From NCBI GenBank assembly GCA_934432725.1, contig CAKRZE010000013.1, positions 9,520 to 73,519 on the forward strand: a stretch of 64,000 nt of DNA. The letters run 5' to 3'. How positions within the stretch are numbered: the first letter of the stretch is position 1; each line of letters begins with the position of its first letter. This document shows, piece by piece, positions 53,626-63,503 of this stretch. The notes under the pieces are model-generated. The model was not told where the DNA came from and did no database searches. It saw nothing but the letters and a program-made list of their open reading frames with translations. Position numbers and translations under genes: made by a program. The stretch is from an uncultured Eubacteriales bacterium. Its GTDB lineage: Bacteria; Bacillota; Clostridia; Oscillospirales; CAG-272.

Positions 53626-54015
53626 AGAGAAATCCTTCCTCTGTTCTGCCGTTTTGCATGTGTTTCCGGACGGGGACGGCATTGATTCCGTATCCGGAGA
53701 CGGGAAAGAAAAGACCTTCCCCACATTCCCGCGCCTTGCTGTCTGCCGGGACCTGCTCCGCGATGACCGATGTCTGTATGCTGCATTTTACGGCAGACAA
53801 TGCCGGGCGTTTGATAACGGAGTCCTCGGACGGCATAAAAGCGCCTGTCAAAAAGGGCAGAATTATTCTTTCCTTTTATTATAATACGAAAATGTGTATT
53901 TGTAAAGTGTTTTTCATGGAAAAACCGACGGGACAGATTGCGGCGTGCGAGTCGGCTGCAAATCCTCTGCTTGTGTTAAATTCATGTAAAGAAAACACAA
54001 AATTGAAACAAATGC
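53626..54015. other. Intergenic region between divergent cysS and the CBM9-like gene
   Basis: About 390 bases. No T-box motif, riboswitch or supported gene was seen; it becomes AT-rich after ~53880, towards the promoter at 54016. Confidence 0.45.
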
Positions 54016-54044
54016 TTGCAATTTGACTAATATTCTGTTATAAT
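54016..54044 (+). promoter_or_regulatory. Promoter of the CBM9-like surface protein
   Basis: TTGCAA (54016-54021), 17-bp spacer, TATAAT (54039-54044), about 95 nt before the start codon. Confidence 0.75.
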
Positions 54045-54138
54045 ATTCCCCGAAATATTCTCATGTATCGAAGAGCTGCTTTGGAATTTTCGCAGTAGGA
54101 CGAAAAAGGTACAGTGTATTTCAGGAAGGAGCATAAAG

Positions 54139-55080
54139 ATGAAATTGAGACGTTTTTACATTGCCGTGCTGGCATTTATTCTGCTTTGCGGCATGGGGGC
54201 GGTATCCGTATCTGCAAGCTATGGCTGCGAATATTTGGGTGATCTGCCGGAAGTTGAGCTTGGAGTGGATGTGGACGCAGTCAAGGACGATATGTATGAG
54301 AATGCACTTTGTCTGGAGCTGAATCGCCAGTATCCCGGGGAAGAGGCATCTCCGAACGGGACGCACGGAAAGGCATGGCTGGTTTACTATAACAATAACC
54401 TGTATGCATATGTGGAAATCTATGATTCCGACATTGTGACACCGGATGAGGCGATCCAGAAGAGCGCACCGTGGGAAACGGATTCCGTGGAGATTTTCCT
54501 GAACGCGAAAAATTCCGATGACGACAGCGATACCATTCAGCACCGCATTGACGTGACCGGCTGGCCGAGCATTTATTCTCAGACCGGTATCAATGACTAC
54601 GGTCCTGCTGCGGTGGGGGACCGCTTTGAATATGCGCAGCGCAGCATCGATGGCGGCTATGCGCTGGAGTTCGGGTTCATGACGGATTCCAGAACCTTCG
54701 GAATCCAGATGCAGATCAATGACAAGACCTCTGACGGAAAGCTGTATCACATCATGTCCTCCAGCGAATTTGAATCCGAGAGCTGGACTGCAGACCTGTA
54801 TCCGTGGACATCGGTGAACGGAGAAGGAAAGCAGACAGAGGCTGAAACCGAACCGGAAACAAAGCCGGAAACTGCGGCTGTGACCGAGGCTGAGACAAAG
54901 GCTGAGACGAAAGCCGAAACCAAGGCGGAAACAAAAGCAGCCTCCGCAGAGAGCAATGCGGAAAATGAGAACAAAACCGGAGGCATGCCGACGTGGGCGA
55001 TCGTTCTGATTGCCGTTGCGGTTGTGGCAGCGGTGGCTGTCGGCGTGCTTGTCGCTGTCCGCAAGAAAAAGAACACCTGA
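54139..55080 (+). CDS. Cell-surface protein with family 9 carbohydrate-binding-like domain
   Basis: 313 residues; AGGAAGGAGC precedes the ATG. Signal peptide (FYIAVLAFILLCGMGAVSVSA). Residues ~60-225 fit the CBM9-like/DOMON beta-sandwich (HGKAWLVYYNNNLYAYVEIY, APWETDSVEIFLNAK). Then a Glu/Thr/Lys-rich linker with KAET repeats and a C-terminal membrane helix (IVLIAVAVVAAVAVGVLVAV) with basic tail, i.e. anchored without a sortase motif. Likely binds a glycan at the surface. Confidence 0.8.
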   Translation: MKLRRFYIAVLAFILLCGMGAVSVSASYGCEYLGDLPEVELGVDVDAVKDDMYENALCLELNRQYPGEEASPNGTHGKAWLVYYNNNLYAYVEIYDSDIVTPDEAIQKSAPWETDSVEIFLNAKNSDDDSDTIQHRIDVTGWPSIYSQTGINDYGPAAVGDRFEYAQRSIDGGYALEFGFMTDSRTFGIQMQINDKTSDGKLYHIMSSSEFESESWTADLYPWTSVNGEGKQTEAETEPETKPETAAVTEAETKAETKAETKAETKAASAESNAENENKTGGMPTWAIVLIAVAVVAAVAVGVLVAVRKKKNT

Positions 55081-55390
55081 CGTCCGCTTCTGCGCGTGTG
55101 CAGCTTCGTGCGCGAACTGCGTTTTTTTGAAACAGAACCGCTTCCGGCGGAACCGAAGGCAAGCGATGCCTTGGATGCGGTAATTGGCGCCGGGATGCTT
55201 CGGGCAGATTCCGCGGATCAATGATGCCGGGGCTGTAGGGCAGGCTATGTCATTTTTTCTGCTTCCCGGGCGGGTTTCCCTGCCGGGAGACAGATGGCTT
55301 GCGGGGCAGTGTGCGGCAAAGACCGACAGCCCTTCAAAATCTGCGGAAAACGAAACAGAAAATGAGAATGCGGGAGATATGCTCCGCAAA

Positions 55391-55450
55391 CGAAGCTTTG
55401 AAGCAAGCAAAAAAAGCCAGCGAAGCTTTGGAGCAAACAAAAAAGCCGGG
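55391..55450 (+). repeat. 30-bp tandem duplication
   Basis: CGAAGCTTTGAAGCAAGCAA... at 55391 and CGAAGCTTTGGAGCAAACAA... at 55421, period 30. It leads into the terminator, whose AAAAAGCC arm is part of the second unit. Confidence 0.75.
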
Positions 55451-55478
55451 ACACGCTTTGACGGCGTCCCGGCGCTTT
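55445..55478. terminator. Bidirectional terminator between CBM9-like and Na/Pi genes
   Basis: GCCGGGAC (55445-55452) pairs with GTCCCGGC (55466-55473); AAAAA before and TTTTT after serve both strands. Confidence 0.85.
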
Positions 55479-55732
55479 TTGTATTATGATACAGCTTTCA
55501 AATGCAGCCCGTAGACATGGCTGCATCAACACATGTGCCGTCGATACATCGGGCTTGGACGGGGAGGGAAGCAGTCTCCCGAAAGAGGCCCCGCACTGCA
55601 AATTCTTCTATGCGGCAAAAGAGGGCTTGAAGTCCCGCGGTGCGGCGTTTTTCCATGTGCGCAGCGGTGTGCGGCGTAGAAATATCCGTGCAATCCGGCT
55701 TTTTATGTGTGCTTCCGTTGGCTCCGGTGCCT

Positions 55733-57568
55733 TCAGGCTGTAATTCCGATTTTCAGGAGCGGATCGACAAAGCGCTTGCGATTTTCATTGTACATATCCG
55801 TAAACTCCCGGTCATTTCCGGAATGCAGATTCTGAATATAATTATGTTCATTTCCCTTAATCGCAGAATCGTTTCTGCCTATGACGTACAGCGCAATATT
55901 GGAGCATTGGTCACTGATCCGCTCCAGATTGATGAGGTTATCCAGAAAGGCAAGTCCGGTGTTGATGGTACAGGCTCCCGATTTCAGCCGTTCCACATGT
56001 CTGTCCTTCAGGATTGATACAAGGTCATCAATGACCTCCTCCAGGGGCTCAATCTGCTTGGCGATTTCAGAGGAATTTTCACAAAACGACTGCTTGGCAA
56101 GACCGATGATCTCTTTGACGGCGGAGGAAATGATAATCAACTCTTTTTGCGCATTTTCGGAGAATTTTGTGCTGTTTTTTGCCATTTCATCTGCGTTTTC
56201 CGAGAGGTTGACCGCCAGATCGCCGATCCGTTCGAATTCGCCGATGGTCTGCAGCAGATACGTATGCGTGGCGTTGTCACTCTCCAGCTCTATCTTTGGA
56301 GAAAGTGCCAGCAGATATTCATTTGCGGAATCGGCAATGATATCGAGAAATGCTTCGCGCTCTTCAATCTGCGCGGAAACCTCCGGACTGTACTGCGTAA
56401 TCTGACCGGTAACTGCTTCAAAATTCTGCAAGGCGACATCGCCCATATGTCCGACCACATGCTTGGTCTGTTCCAGCGCAACGGCGGGAGATACAAACAG
56501 ATGCTCATCCAAAGCACGGATATTTTCTTCGATTTCCGAATCGACCACGGATCTCGGACGGTCCTTGACGAAGAAGCGGGAGATCTTTTCAAAGAATCCG
56601 GCAAACGGGATCATAAGGACCGCATTGATCAGCTTATAGATGGTCTGGAAATCGGCGATTCCGCCGCTTGTGATGGTATAGGATTCGCTGCGCAGAGCCG
56701 GGAACCAGTTAAACGCCTGCGCCAGTAAAAGAAGAGCCATAAAAACGACTGCGCCCACAACATTGAACAGCACGTGGATGACGCTGATCCGCTTTGCGTC
56801 CTCCTTGGTTCCGATGGAGCAGATCAGGGCTGTGACAATGCAGGTGCCGATGGCGGCGCCGATGACATACGTATATGCGCAGGTGAAGGATATTTTTCCG
56901 GTCTGGCTGACGGTTTGCAGGATACCGACCGATGCCGAGGAGCTTTGTACGATAAAGGTGACGACAACGCCGACCAGAAAACCGAGTCCGGGGCTTCCGG
57001 AAACCTTTTCAATGACGCTGCTGAAGGCGGGAGAGGAGGAAAGCGGCGTCATGGACTGGGTCATATCCAGAAGACCGAAAAACAGGATGCCGAAGCCCAT
57101 GACGATCATGCCGATGTTTTTTGCGTTCTTGCGTTTGATGAACATAATAAAAATAATGCCGATAACTGCAGCAAGCGGCGCAAGCGTTTCCGGTTTGAGA
57201 AACTGCATAGCGCCGGTCGCAACGGAATCAACATCAAGAAGGCGTATAATCTGCGCGGTGATCGTCGTTCCGACGTTCGCACCGAGCACAATGCCGATAG
57301 ACTGCTTCAGGTTCAGGGCGCCCGCAGCGATCAGACCGGCAACAAGGACAATGGTGGCGGTGGAGCTTTGAATAATAGCGGTAATGACAACGCCGAGCAG
57401 GAAAGAAACAAACGTATTATAGGTGACCTTTTCAAGCGCGCGCTTCAGAGTTGCGGCAGAGGTGTTTTTCAGACCGTCTCCCATCAGGTCCATACCGTAA
57501 AGGAAGAGTGCCAGTCCGCCAAGCAGGGAGATAACCGACAAAATGATGGTTGTATGTTCAGCTGTCAT
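55733..57568 (-). CDS. Na+/phosphate cotransporter with PhoU domain
   Basis: 611 residues. Two inverted Na/Pi cotransporter repeats (LALFLYGMDLMGDGLKN; GVVITAIIQSSTATIVLVAG; later VVVTFIVQSSSASVGILQT) carrying the characteristic QSS motifs, in ~8-9 membrane helices up to residue ~325. The C-terminal ~230 residues are a PhoU-like helical domain (EFERIGDLAVNLSENADEM). Imports phosphate with sodium, or equally exports/regulates via the PhoU part. No pst or pho genes nearby. Confidence 0.92.
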   Translation of the reverse strand: MTAEHTTIILSVISLLGGLALFLYGMDLMGDGLKNTSAATLKRALEKVTYNTFVSFLLGVVITAIIQSSTATIVLVAGLIAAGALNLKQSIGIVLGANVGTTITAQIIRLLDVDSVATGAMQFLKPETLAPLAAVIGIIFIMFIKRKNAKNIGMIVMGFGILFFGLLDMTQSMTPLSSSPAFSSVIEKVSGSPGLGFLVGVVVTFIVQSSSASVGILQTVSQTGKISFTCAYTYVIGAAIGTCIVTALICSIGTKEDAKRISVIHVLFNVVGAVVFMALLLLAQAFNWFPALRSESYTITSGGIADFQTIYKLINAVLMIPFAGFFEKISRFFVKDRPRSVVDSEIEENIRALDEHLFVSPAVALEQTKHVVGHMGDVALQNFEAVTGQITQYSPEVSAQIEEREAFLDIIADSANEYLLALSPKIELESDNATHTYLLQTIGEFERIGDLAVNLSENADEMAKNSTKFSENAQKELIIISSAVKEIIGLAKQSFCENSSEIAKQIEPLEEVIDDLVSILKDRHVERLKSGACTINTGLAFLDNLINLERISDQCSNIALYVIGRNDSAIKGNEHNYIQNLHSGNDREFTDMYNENRKRFVDPLLKIGITA

Positions 57569-58136
57569 ATCGTGTCCGACCTTTTTATTTCAATTCTTCA
57601 ATTCTTTTTCGAAACAATCCCAAGATAAATTATATATTTATTTCTTGAACAAGATTTAAATAAATGATGAAATTATATGCAATATTTACACGGATTTTAC
57701 TTAAATTTTATTTTGTGCCCGAATGAATTGGGGATGGAAAGCAATCTCGGGTGCAGCGGATACGGGCGGGGGCATGTGCCTGTCGGGAAGCACAGGTACA
57801 GATTGGAGGCTGCACCGTCAGATGCGGTCGGGGGAGAAGGGCGGCTGATATGCCTCCGGGGAACCGAGGGAGAGGAAGGGAGCGTGTGCGGTGACGGACG
57901 TCAATGCAGGGAGATGCCGGAAACGGAGCGCGGGAAGGCGGAACGCACAGGGGGCTTCCGGAAAATCGAAGCGGCGTACACACGGTCCGGCATTCCTTGC
58001 GTGTGAAAAGAGGAACGTAGGCTTTCAATGTACGCTTCTCATCGGTTCCCCCGAAGCCCCGGCTTGTCTTGGATGCTGCGGCGTTTTTCCCGAAAATGCC
58101 TGTGAAAAGAGCGACAATACGTCCCGGAGGACAAAA
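57569..58136. other. Intergenic region without a supported gene
   Basis: The first ~150 bp, upstream of the Na/Pi gene, are very AT-rich with several TATAAT-like boxes but no clear paired -35. The rest is GC-rich; its open frames lack ribosome sites and recognisable products. Confidence 0.45.
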
Positions 58137-58162
58137 GAACAGCGGCTTTGACACCGCTGTTC
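58137..58162 (-). terminator. Terminator of the alpha-galactosidase operon
   Basis: GAACAGCGG/CCGCTGTTC, perfect 9-bp stem with 8-nt loop; CTTTTG follows on the minus strand. Confidence 0.72.
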
Positions 58163-58233
58163 CGTGTTTCATTGTATGAATCCGATTCCCAGGGAATTCG
58201 GGCATTGCGTGCCGAAGCGCAGCCGGCTCCGAA

Positions 58234-58866
58234 TCAATCCTCCGCCGAAAAGGGGACACTGTGTGCCCTGTCCCAGTCGGACAGAAGGCTGCACAGACGG
58301 TCTTCATTTCCGGCTGCGGTCACAAGGAGAACGGAGGGCAGGCTGTATCTGCAGCCCGGTTTCAGCTCCGGACAATCAGTCCCCACCCGGAGAAGATATC
58401 CGCAGGGGGAGCGCCGGAGGCTTATCTTTCCGTCCGTTCGGACAGCAAGCGAACTTTCTTCCGTGCAGATCCGGTATTCCTCCGCATTACTCCGGACGAT
58501 TTCGTCCGAAATGATCCGGCATTCGATCCCGTTTGAAAGAAGCCGGGGAAGGCTGCCGCAAAACTCCATGTCCGGCAGGAAAATCGGCTCCTTGAGACAA
58601 AGGCTGTGCTCTCCGCGGTTTTCAAGCGCTGCACAGAGCTTCACCGCCGGATAATCCCGGAAGGTGAGGATGTCGGCATGCAGGAGCATACCCTCCGGCG
58701 TTTCGCCCGTGACCTCAGTGAGCAGAATTGCGGAGTCAACCGCACGGCGGCTGACCGTTCTGTTTTTCAGTCCGGTCAGTATTCCGCCTGCGGCATCCGG
58801 ATCGACCGCAAACGCGAGCGTCCGGGCTGCCAGCTTCAGATCCTCTTTTTTTGTAAAGGATGTCAT
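58234..58866 (-). CDS. Paralogue of the GH36 N-terminal domain, without catalytic domain
   Basis: 210 residues starting at 58866, immediately after the stop codon of the alpha-galactosidase (TAAATG). It resembles that enzyme's own N-terminal beta-sandwich: start KKEDLKLAARTLAF vs KQDLLLASRRLSY, later LTFRDYPAVKLCAALENRG vs IQEYRDFPTVEYTVYFTNNG and FCGSLPRLLSNG vs FCGSDPVLHHGNG. No barrel and no catalytic Asp are present. May bind sugar or pair with the enzyme; function unknown. Confidence 0.72.
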   Translation of the reverse strand: MTSFTKKEDLKLAARTLAFAVDPDAAGGILTGLKNRTVSRRAVDSAILLTEVTGETPEGMLLHADILTFRDYPAVKLCAALENRGEHSLCLKEPIFLPDMEFCGSLPRLLSNGIECRIISDEIVRSNAEEYRICTEESSLAVRTDGKISLRRSPCGYLLRVGTDCPELKPGCRYSLPSVLLVTAAGNEDRLCSLLSDWDRAHSVPFSAED

Positions 58867-60819
58867 TTATTTTGTAACCTTTTTGAAGAACCAGACCGCG
58901 CCCTGACGCGGATCGACCTTCTGCGTGAACTCATGAAGCTCTGCGCCGGTCTTGGTATAGGTTTCGCCCGTCACCGGGTTTTCGGCAATATATTCGCAGT
59001 CGGGGCAGAGCGCCAGCTTTGCGGTGAAGGATTCTTCCTCGCAATCACGGTTTCTGATGAAGAGAACAAAGCCCTCACCCTTGTCCTGATCGTAGAAATG
59101 GACGCAATAGAAGTCCTTGTCGGAGCGTGTGCTCTTCATCTGCGGATAGAATTCAGCGGTCAGCTCAAGCTCTGCGGCGCGTCTCCAGATCGGGAGCATC
59201 TTTCTGCCGATCTCAAACTGGGATTCATCGTCCCAGACGTTTGCGGTGTAGGTGATGGCGGGAGCAAACGCATTGAAGAAGGTTACTTCATCAATGATGT
59301 TGCCGTTATCCCAAGCAAAGGTGTGTGCGCGGAAATACGGCGCCCACTGGAAGAGCTGCTGATGCTGGTTCTGCTTGATCTTGTGATCGCCCAGACCGTA
59401 GTCCGTGTACTGGAAAGGAACGGCGCGGCGGAGCGTCTCCAAATCGTTTCTTCTTCCGCCGGATGCGCAGGAATCCAGGAAAAGACCGGGGTTGCGCAGA
59501 AGCAGAGTGTCCCAATATTTGTAATAGCCCTGAATGCTCAGGTTTTCAAGAGCGCCCAGACGGTCCGGAGCCTCGTTTTCTCTCCAGTAACGGAAGGGAG
59601 CAAAGTTGAAGTCCTGACGGTAGCAGGTGATGTGCCACTTCTTGATCAGGGTGTCAATTCTGTCGATCATCCATGCAAGCGCTTCGGGATTTCCGAGGTT
59701 GAACAGGCTGTTGTAGTCATAGTTGCCGTCCTCGTTTTTCACGCGCAGCAGGAAATCCGGATGCTCCGTTTCGATCTCGCTTCCGGCGGTTACGCGCTCC
59801 GGCTCAAACCAGACCATCAGGTCGATGTTATGCTTTGCGCATTCCTCTCCGACCGGAGCAAGACCGTTCGGGAAGCGTGCGGTATCTTCCTTCCAGGTTC
59901 CGATTCTCGGCCACTCGCCGTTGCATTTATAGAAGCCTGCGTCAAACCACCACAGGTCGGGCTTGGTGCCCTTCTTGATGTACTGATTCAGACCGTAGAT
60001 CTGGCTGTCCTCGGTTGCGCCGGTGAATTCGGGAGACTTATAGTTGAAAACGTGCATGCATGCCTTTGCCGGAATATTTTCGCCCCACTGCTTCGGCATG
60101 ACGTGCTTATTGAAGAAGTGTCTCCAGATGTTCATGGAGCGGAGCTGGCAGCTTGTATCCGTGATCATGAGGCACATGCGGGGGGTACGCATGGTCTCGC
60201 CGGGCAGAATCTTGAAATTGCAGTATTTCTGACCTGCCTGAAGATTGATTCCCATTTCGTTTCTGCGGAAGGATGCGGACCAGGTGCCGGTCCAGCCGAC
60301 CGCGCCGGTCAGTACATAATCCTCAAAAACAACGCGGAAGAAGGGGTATGCGCCGTTGCAGCTGGTTCCGTCATCCACAGGGCTGATGGTGATTCCTTCA
60401 TGCGTGACGGCATCGTCAAACCACTGATAGCCTTCCACACCGCAGTTATCGCCGTTTCCGTGATGCAGCACGGGATCGGAGCCGCAGAAATCCGCATCAA
60501 TTGCGTGGATTTCGGACAGAACCTCGGTGTCTTCTTTACCGTTGTTGGTGAAATACACGGTGTACTCCACGGTGGGGAAGTCACGGTATTCCTGAATTTC
60601 CGCACGAATGGTCAGACCCTTGTCGTTTGTACCGGTAATGACGGTTTCAACGATGTTGGAGTCAATGAATTTCTTTTCGGTTTTCGGGGAAAACTCATCC
60701 GGAATTCCGCGGAAGTACCGGTCTCCCAGCTTAAAGGACAGCGGAAGGGAGTCTGCGGAGGCATAAGACAGCCTTCTGGAAGCAAGAAGCAGATCCTGCT
60801 TGGTGGTTTTAAATTTCAT
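58867..60819 (-). CDS. Alpha-galactosidase (GH36)
   Basis: 650 residues from ATG 60819 (AAAGGAGAACAGT upstream). N-terminal beta-sandwich (~1-210), catalytic TIM barrel with LWWFDAGFYKCNGEWP, LMVWFEPERV, nucleophile Asp in CYRQDFNFAPF, FLDSCASGGRRNDLE and the late YTDYG that should hold the acid/base Asp, then a C-terminal beta domain. No signal peptide: cytoplasmic, acting on imported alpha-galactosides such as melibiose or raffinose breakdown products. Own promoter; transcribed with the domain paralogue. The divergent PfkB kinase may act on its products. Confidence 0.92.
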   Translation of the reverse strand: MKFKTTKQDLLLASRRLSYASADSLPLSFKLGDRYFRGIPDEFSPKTEKKFIDSNIVETVITGTNDKGLTIRAEIQEYRDFPTVEYTVYFTNNGKEDTEVLSEIHAIDADFCGSDPVLHHGNGDNCGVEGYQWFDDAVTHEGITISPVDDGTSCNGAYPFFRVVFEDYVLTGAVGWTGTWSASFRRNEMGINLQAGQKYCNFKILPGETMRTPRMCLMITDTSCQLRSMNIWRHFFNKHVMPKQWGENIPAKACMHVFNYKSPEFTGATEDSQIYGLNQYIKKGTKPDLWWFDAGFYKCNGEWPRIGTWKEDTARFPNGLAPVGEECAKHNIDLMVWFEPERVTAGSEIETEHPDFLLRVKNEDGNYDYNSLFNLGNPEALAWMIDRIDTLIKKWHITCYRQDFNFAPFRYWRENEAPDRLGALENLSIQGYYKYWDTLLLRNPGLFLDSCASGGRRNDLETLRRAVPFQYTDYGLGDHKIKQNQHQQLFQWAPYFRAHTFAWDNGNIIDEVTFFNAFAPAITYTANVWDDESQFEIGRKMLPIWRRAAELELTAEFYPQMKSTRSDKDFYCVHFYDQDKGEGFVLFIRNRDCEEESFTAKLALCPDCEYIAENPVTGETYTKTGAELHEFTQKVDPRQGAVWFFKKVTK

Positions 60820-60871
60820 ACTGTTCTCCTTTGCAGTTATCGTCCTGTTTTGTGCATTTTCATGCATCTGC

Positions 60872-60900
60872 ATTGTAACATAGGAACCTGCGGAATGCAA
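60872..60900 (-). promoter_or_regulatory. Promoter of the alpha-galactosidase operon
   Basis: Minus strand TTGCAT (60895-60900), 17-bp spacer, TACAAT (60872-60877), about 50 nt before the start codon. Confidence 0.78.
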
Positions 60901-61150
60901 GTATTTTTCAAAAAAATTGCGAAATGTTTTTCGCCGCATGGCGGAGAATGGGAGGGGGACTGCCGTGCAGAGAAGGGCTTTGTGTCATTCCCTGACGGCT
61001 TTTTCCGAAAGCGATGACGGAAATATCTTTTTTCGGGGCTCTTTTTCCGCCGGAGCGCTTGAGGAGAGGAGCGTTACGGCTGCTGCCGTCTGCGTCTTTG
61101 CCCTTTTTCATTGTCGCCTTGACAGGATGGATACGGGTTTTTGGAGAAAC

Positions 61151-61530
61151 ATGGCTTTAAGGCTTCCGGGAAAATCCGCAAATCAAAGCCTGTTTTGCAA
61201 AAGCGGGTTCACGCGCAGAGCCGCCGTGTGAACCGCCGACTGGGCAGCCGCGCGGAAAGTCTGCGGGCTGAAGCTTTTTTTCGCAAAGCCGAATCGGCTG
61301 AAGCTGCGGGAAATGCCGCTTTAAGACTTCCGGGAAATTTCTTGAATCAAAGCCTTTTCTGCAAAAGACAATCATACGCGGAACGGTCGCGCAAAGCGCC
61401 GATTTCAGCAGCCGCGCGGAGGGTCGTGTGAACCGGGTCCTTCGCAAAAACAGGATCGGGGGCGCTTTGCGGAAAGCGCGGCTTTAAAACAGCTCGGAAA
61501 CATCCTGTAAATGAAAGCCTTTCCGCTCTC
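61151..61530. repeat. Degenerate ~165-bp intergenic repeats (about 2.5 units)
   Basis: Units start near 61151 (GGCTTTAAGGCTTCCGGGAAA), 61318 (CGCTTTAAGACTTCCGGGAAA) and 61481 (GGCTTTAAAACAGCTCGGAAA); each continues AATCAAAGCCT...TGCAAAAG or similar, and the first two share CAGCCGCGCGGA and GTGTGAACC. No supported gene. Confidence 0.7.
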
Positions 61531-61592
61531 CGTGTGCTTCGGTGCAGCTCCGAAAGGGATGCGCTGCACCGCAGGTTTCGGGGCGGAACATG

Positions 61593-61621
61593 TTGACGCG
61601 GCATGCGGGGTATGCTACAAT
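61593..61621 (+). promoter_or_regulatory. Promoter of the PfkB kinase gene
   Basis: TTGACG (61593-61598), 17-bp spacer, TACAAT (61616-61621). Confidence 0.78.
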
Positions 61622-61820
61622 AAAATACAGCGGTAAGGAGCGCCGGAGCTTGCGTCCTCAGCGCAGCCGGCTGCTTCTTTGGCAGGGGGAGAGCGTTTGA
61701 TGCGGAAACACTGCCGCTTCTTGCCCTATACCGGCTTGCGGCGGTTTGGCGAATCGCCTTGCCCTGCTGCCGCAGATTTTTCGGGAAAGGATATTTCGGT
61801 ATGCCGAAAGAGACGTAAAT

Positions 61821-62765
61821 ATGATCAAAATTATCACACTGACCCTGAATCCTGCCTTCGACACACATTGCCGTGCATCGGAGCTCAGACTGTACCACGA
61901 AAATCTTGCGCACATCACTTCCTTTGATGCAGGCGGGAAGGGAATCAACATCTCCCGCGCTCTGAAGGCAAACGGACTGGATTCCGATGCCTGTGCGGTG
62001 ATCGGGACGGAGAACGGGGAGCAGTTCAGACAGACGCTGGAAAAGGACGGCATCGTGCTGCAAGCCGTAGAGATTCCGGGGAGGATTCGGGAAAATCTCA
62101 CGATTCACACGGAGCATGCCGATGAGACGAGGATCAGTTTTTCGGGATTTACCGCTGACGAAACGGTATTGGAGGCGGTTTCCGGGCTGATTGCACCGCA
62201 CACGGAGGAAGCGGGGACGATTCTGGCTTTGGCGGGCAGGGTGCCGGAGGGAATTGAAATGAAGGCGCTTTGCCGGATGCTCCTTGCGCTGCGGGAAAAG
62301 GGAGTCCGCCTGGTCATTGATTCCAAAAGCTTTTCGCTTTCGGACCTCATTTCGGTCCGTCCGTGGCTGATCAAGCCGAACCGGGAGGAGGTGGCGGTTT
62401 ACCTGAAGTGTGAGATATCCTCTGTCCGGGATGCCGCAAAGGGCGCTGCCGCGCTTTCCGGGATGGGAATAGACAATGTTATGGTGAGTCTCGGCGGGAG
62501 CGGCGCCGTTCTGGCGGATGCAGAGGGTGTACTGGCGGCTTCGGTACCTGCTGTGGCGGTGCGGTCCACCATCGGAGCGGGAGACAGTACGATTGCGGGT
62601 TTTTTGGCTGCAACACTCAAAAACGCTCCCCGTGAGGAGCGTTTGCGGACGGCTGTGGCATACGGTACCGCAGCCTGTTTGACAGAGGGGACACGTCCGC
62701 CGCGTCCCGAGGACATCCGGAGGCTTTCTGCCGGAATCACGGTGCAGGCACTGAAGGAAGCGTGA
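61821..62765 (+). CDS. PfkB-family sugar-phosphate kinase (1-phosphofructokinase / tagatose-6-phosphate kinase type)
   Basis: 314 residues from ATG 61821. Family landmarks: IITLTLNPAFDTHC start, DAGGKGINISRALKANG, IKPNREE and the C-terminal anion hole/catalytic base STIGAGDSTIAGFLA. Forms FBP or tagatose-1,6-bisphosphate; the two activities cannot be separated by eye. Divergent to the alpha-galactosidase, which favours a galactose/tagatose role, but no fruA or lac genes are present. Weak ribosome site. Confidence 0.85.
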   Translation: MIKIITLTLNPAFDTHCRASELRLYHENLAHITSFDAGGKGINISRALKANGLDSDACAVIGTENGEQFRQTLEKDGIVLQAVEIPGRIRENLTIHTEHADETRISFSGFTADETVLEAVSGLIAPHTEEAGTILALAGRVPEGIEMKALCRMLLALREKGVRLVIDSKSFSLSDLISVRPWLIKPNREEVAVYLKCEISSVRDAAKGAAALSGMGIDNVMVSLGGSGAVLADAEGVLAASVPAVAVRSTIGAGDSTIAGFLAATLKNAPREERLRTAVAYGTAACLTEGTRPPRPEDIRRLSAGITVQALKEA

Positions 62766-63303
62766 AGATCAACATCTCACGGTAGAGCTGCTGGATCAGA
62801 AGCGATACCATGAAGTATTTACTGCTGCCTTCCTCCAGCATAATGATGAAAATTGCCGACTTTTCTTTACAAAATCGCTCGGCATCGATCTCGGTATCGT
62901 TACAAAGGATGGTTTCAAGCTCCGAATCCAGAAACGCATTCAGACGAGAGAGTGCCGTGGACATAACGCTTGCCATAGACTGTTCCGCTGTATTGAGCGC
63001 CGCGCCGGCAAACCATTTTGCCTTGTGATCGGGCGGGAGAAGCTCCATGAGCTGTTGGAACTGATTCTTGTTCCGATTCCTGCCCGGTGCAAGAAGCTCC
63101 TGAATAATTTTGAACACCGACACAATGTGCCGTTCCTCCGGTTTGCAAAATTCCGAGACAAGAAGAATTGACGCTGTAATCAAACCTTCTGCGGCATCGT
63201 AGAAGTAGCTGTTCTGACCGAAGCTGCCTGCTTCCATACCGGAGAGAATAATTGTCTTGGCAATAATTTTCGCGTACTTTTCCGCCTTGGCTTTATACTG
63301 CAC
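62737..63303 (-). pseudogene. Fragment of a VirD4/TraG-type coupling protein
   Basis: About 188 residues from the middle of a type IV coupling ATPase: SYFYDAAEGLITASILLVSE, KAKWFAGAALNTAEQSMASV and the end FIIMLEEGSSKYFMVSLLIQQLY (cf. ...DEKTTFYALVSLFINQLY in conjugation proteins). Both the Walker-A N-terminus and the Walker-B C-terminus are missing; the frame ends inside the PfkB gene's 3' end. A remnant of an integrative conjugative element. Confidence 0.8.
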
Positions 63304-63462
63304 TTCATTTCTTTGTCGTTTTCATTGAGTACGGGGGAGCGCGTGCGAATCTTATCTTCCAGGCAGCAGCACCGGACGGCGCGGCATTTCCTGCGTCGGC
63401 AGTACAGGCAGTAGCGGCAGTCGCAATCTTCTTTTTTATAAATGTAACCGATGACGAGCCTC
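63304..63462 (-). pseudogene. Small Cys-rich ORF of conjugative-element type, start codon lost
   Basis: Minus frame VIGYIYKKEDCDCRYCLYCR then RRKCRAVRCCCLEDKIRTRS, with a good AGGAGG before it but ATC where a start codon is expected. The DCxCRYCLY pattern resembles small proteins near TraG genes in clostridial elements (from memory). It runs into the TraG fragment in another frame. Confidence 0.5.
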
Positions 63463-63503
63463 CTTTCAGGCAGACACAAATATTTGACAAATAAAAATAC
63501 GAA

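Noticed and set aside
53626..54015. T-box leader for cysS
   Set aside because: No GGGTGGNACCGCG-like antiterminator sequence in the minus-strand upstream region.
58606..61017. 803-codon open frame antisense to the alpha-galactosidase operon
   Set aside because: No recognisable domains or ribosome site; the opposite strand encodes a clear GH36 enzyme with all motifs.
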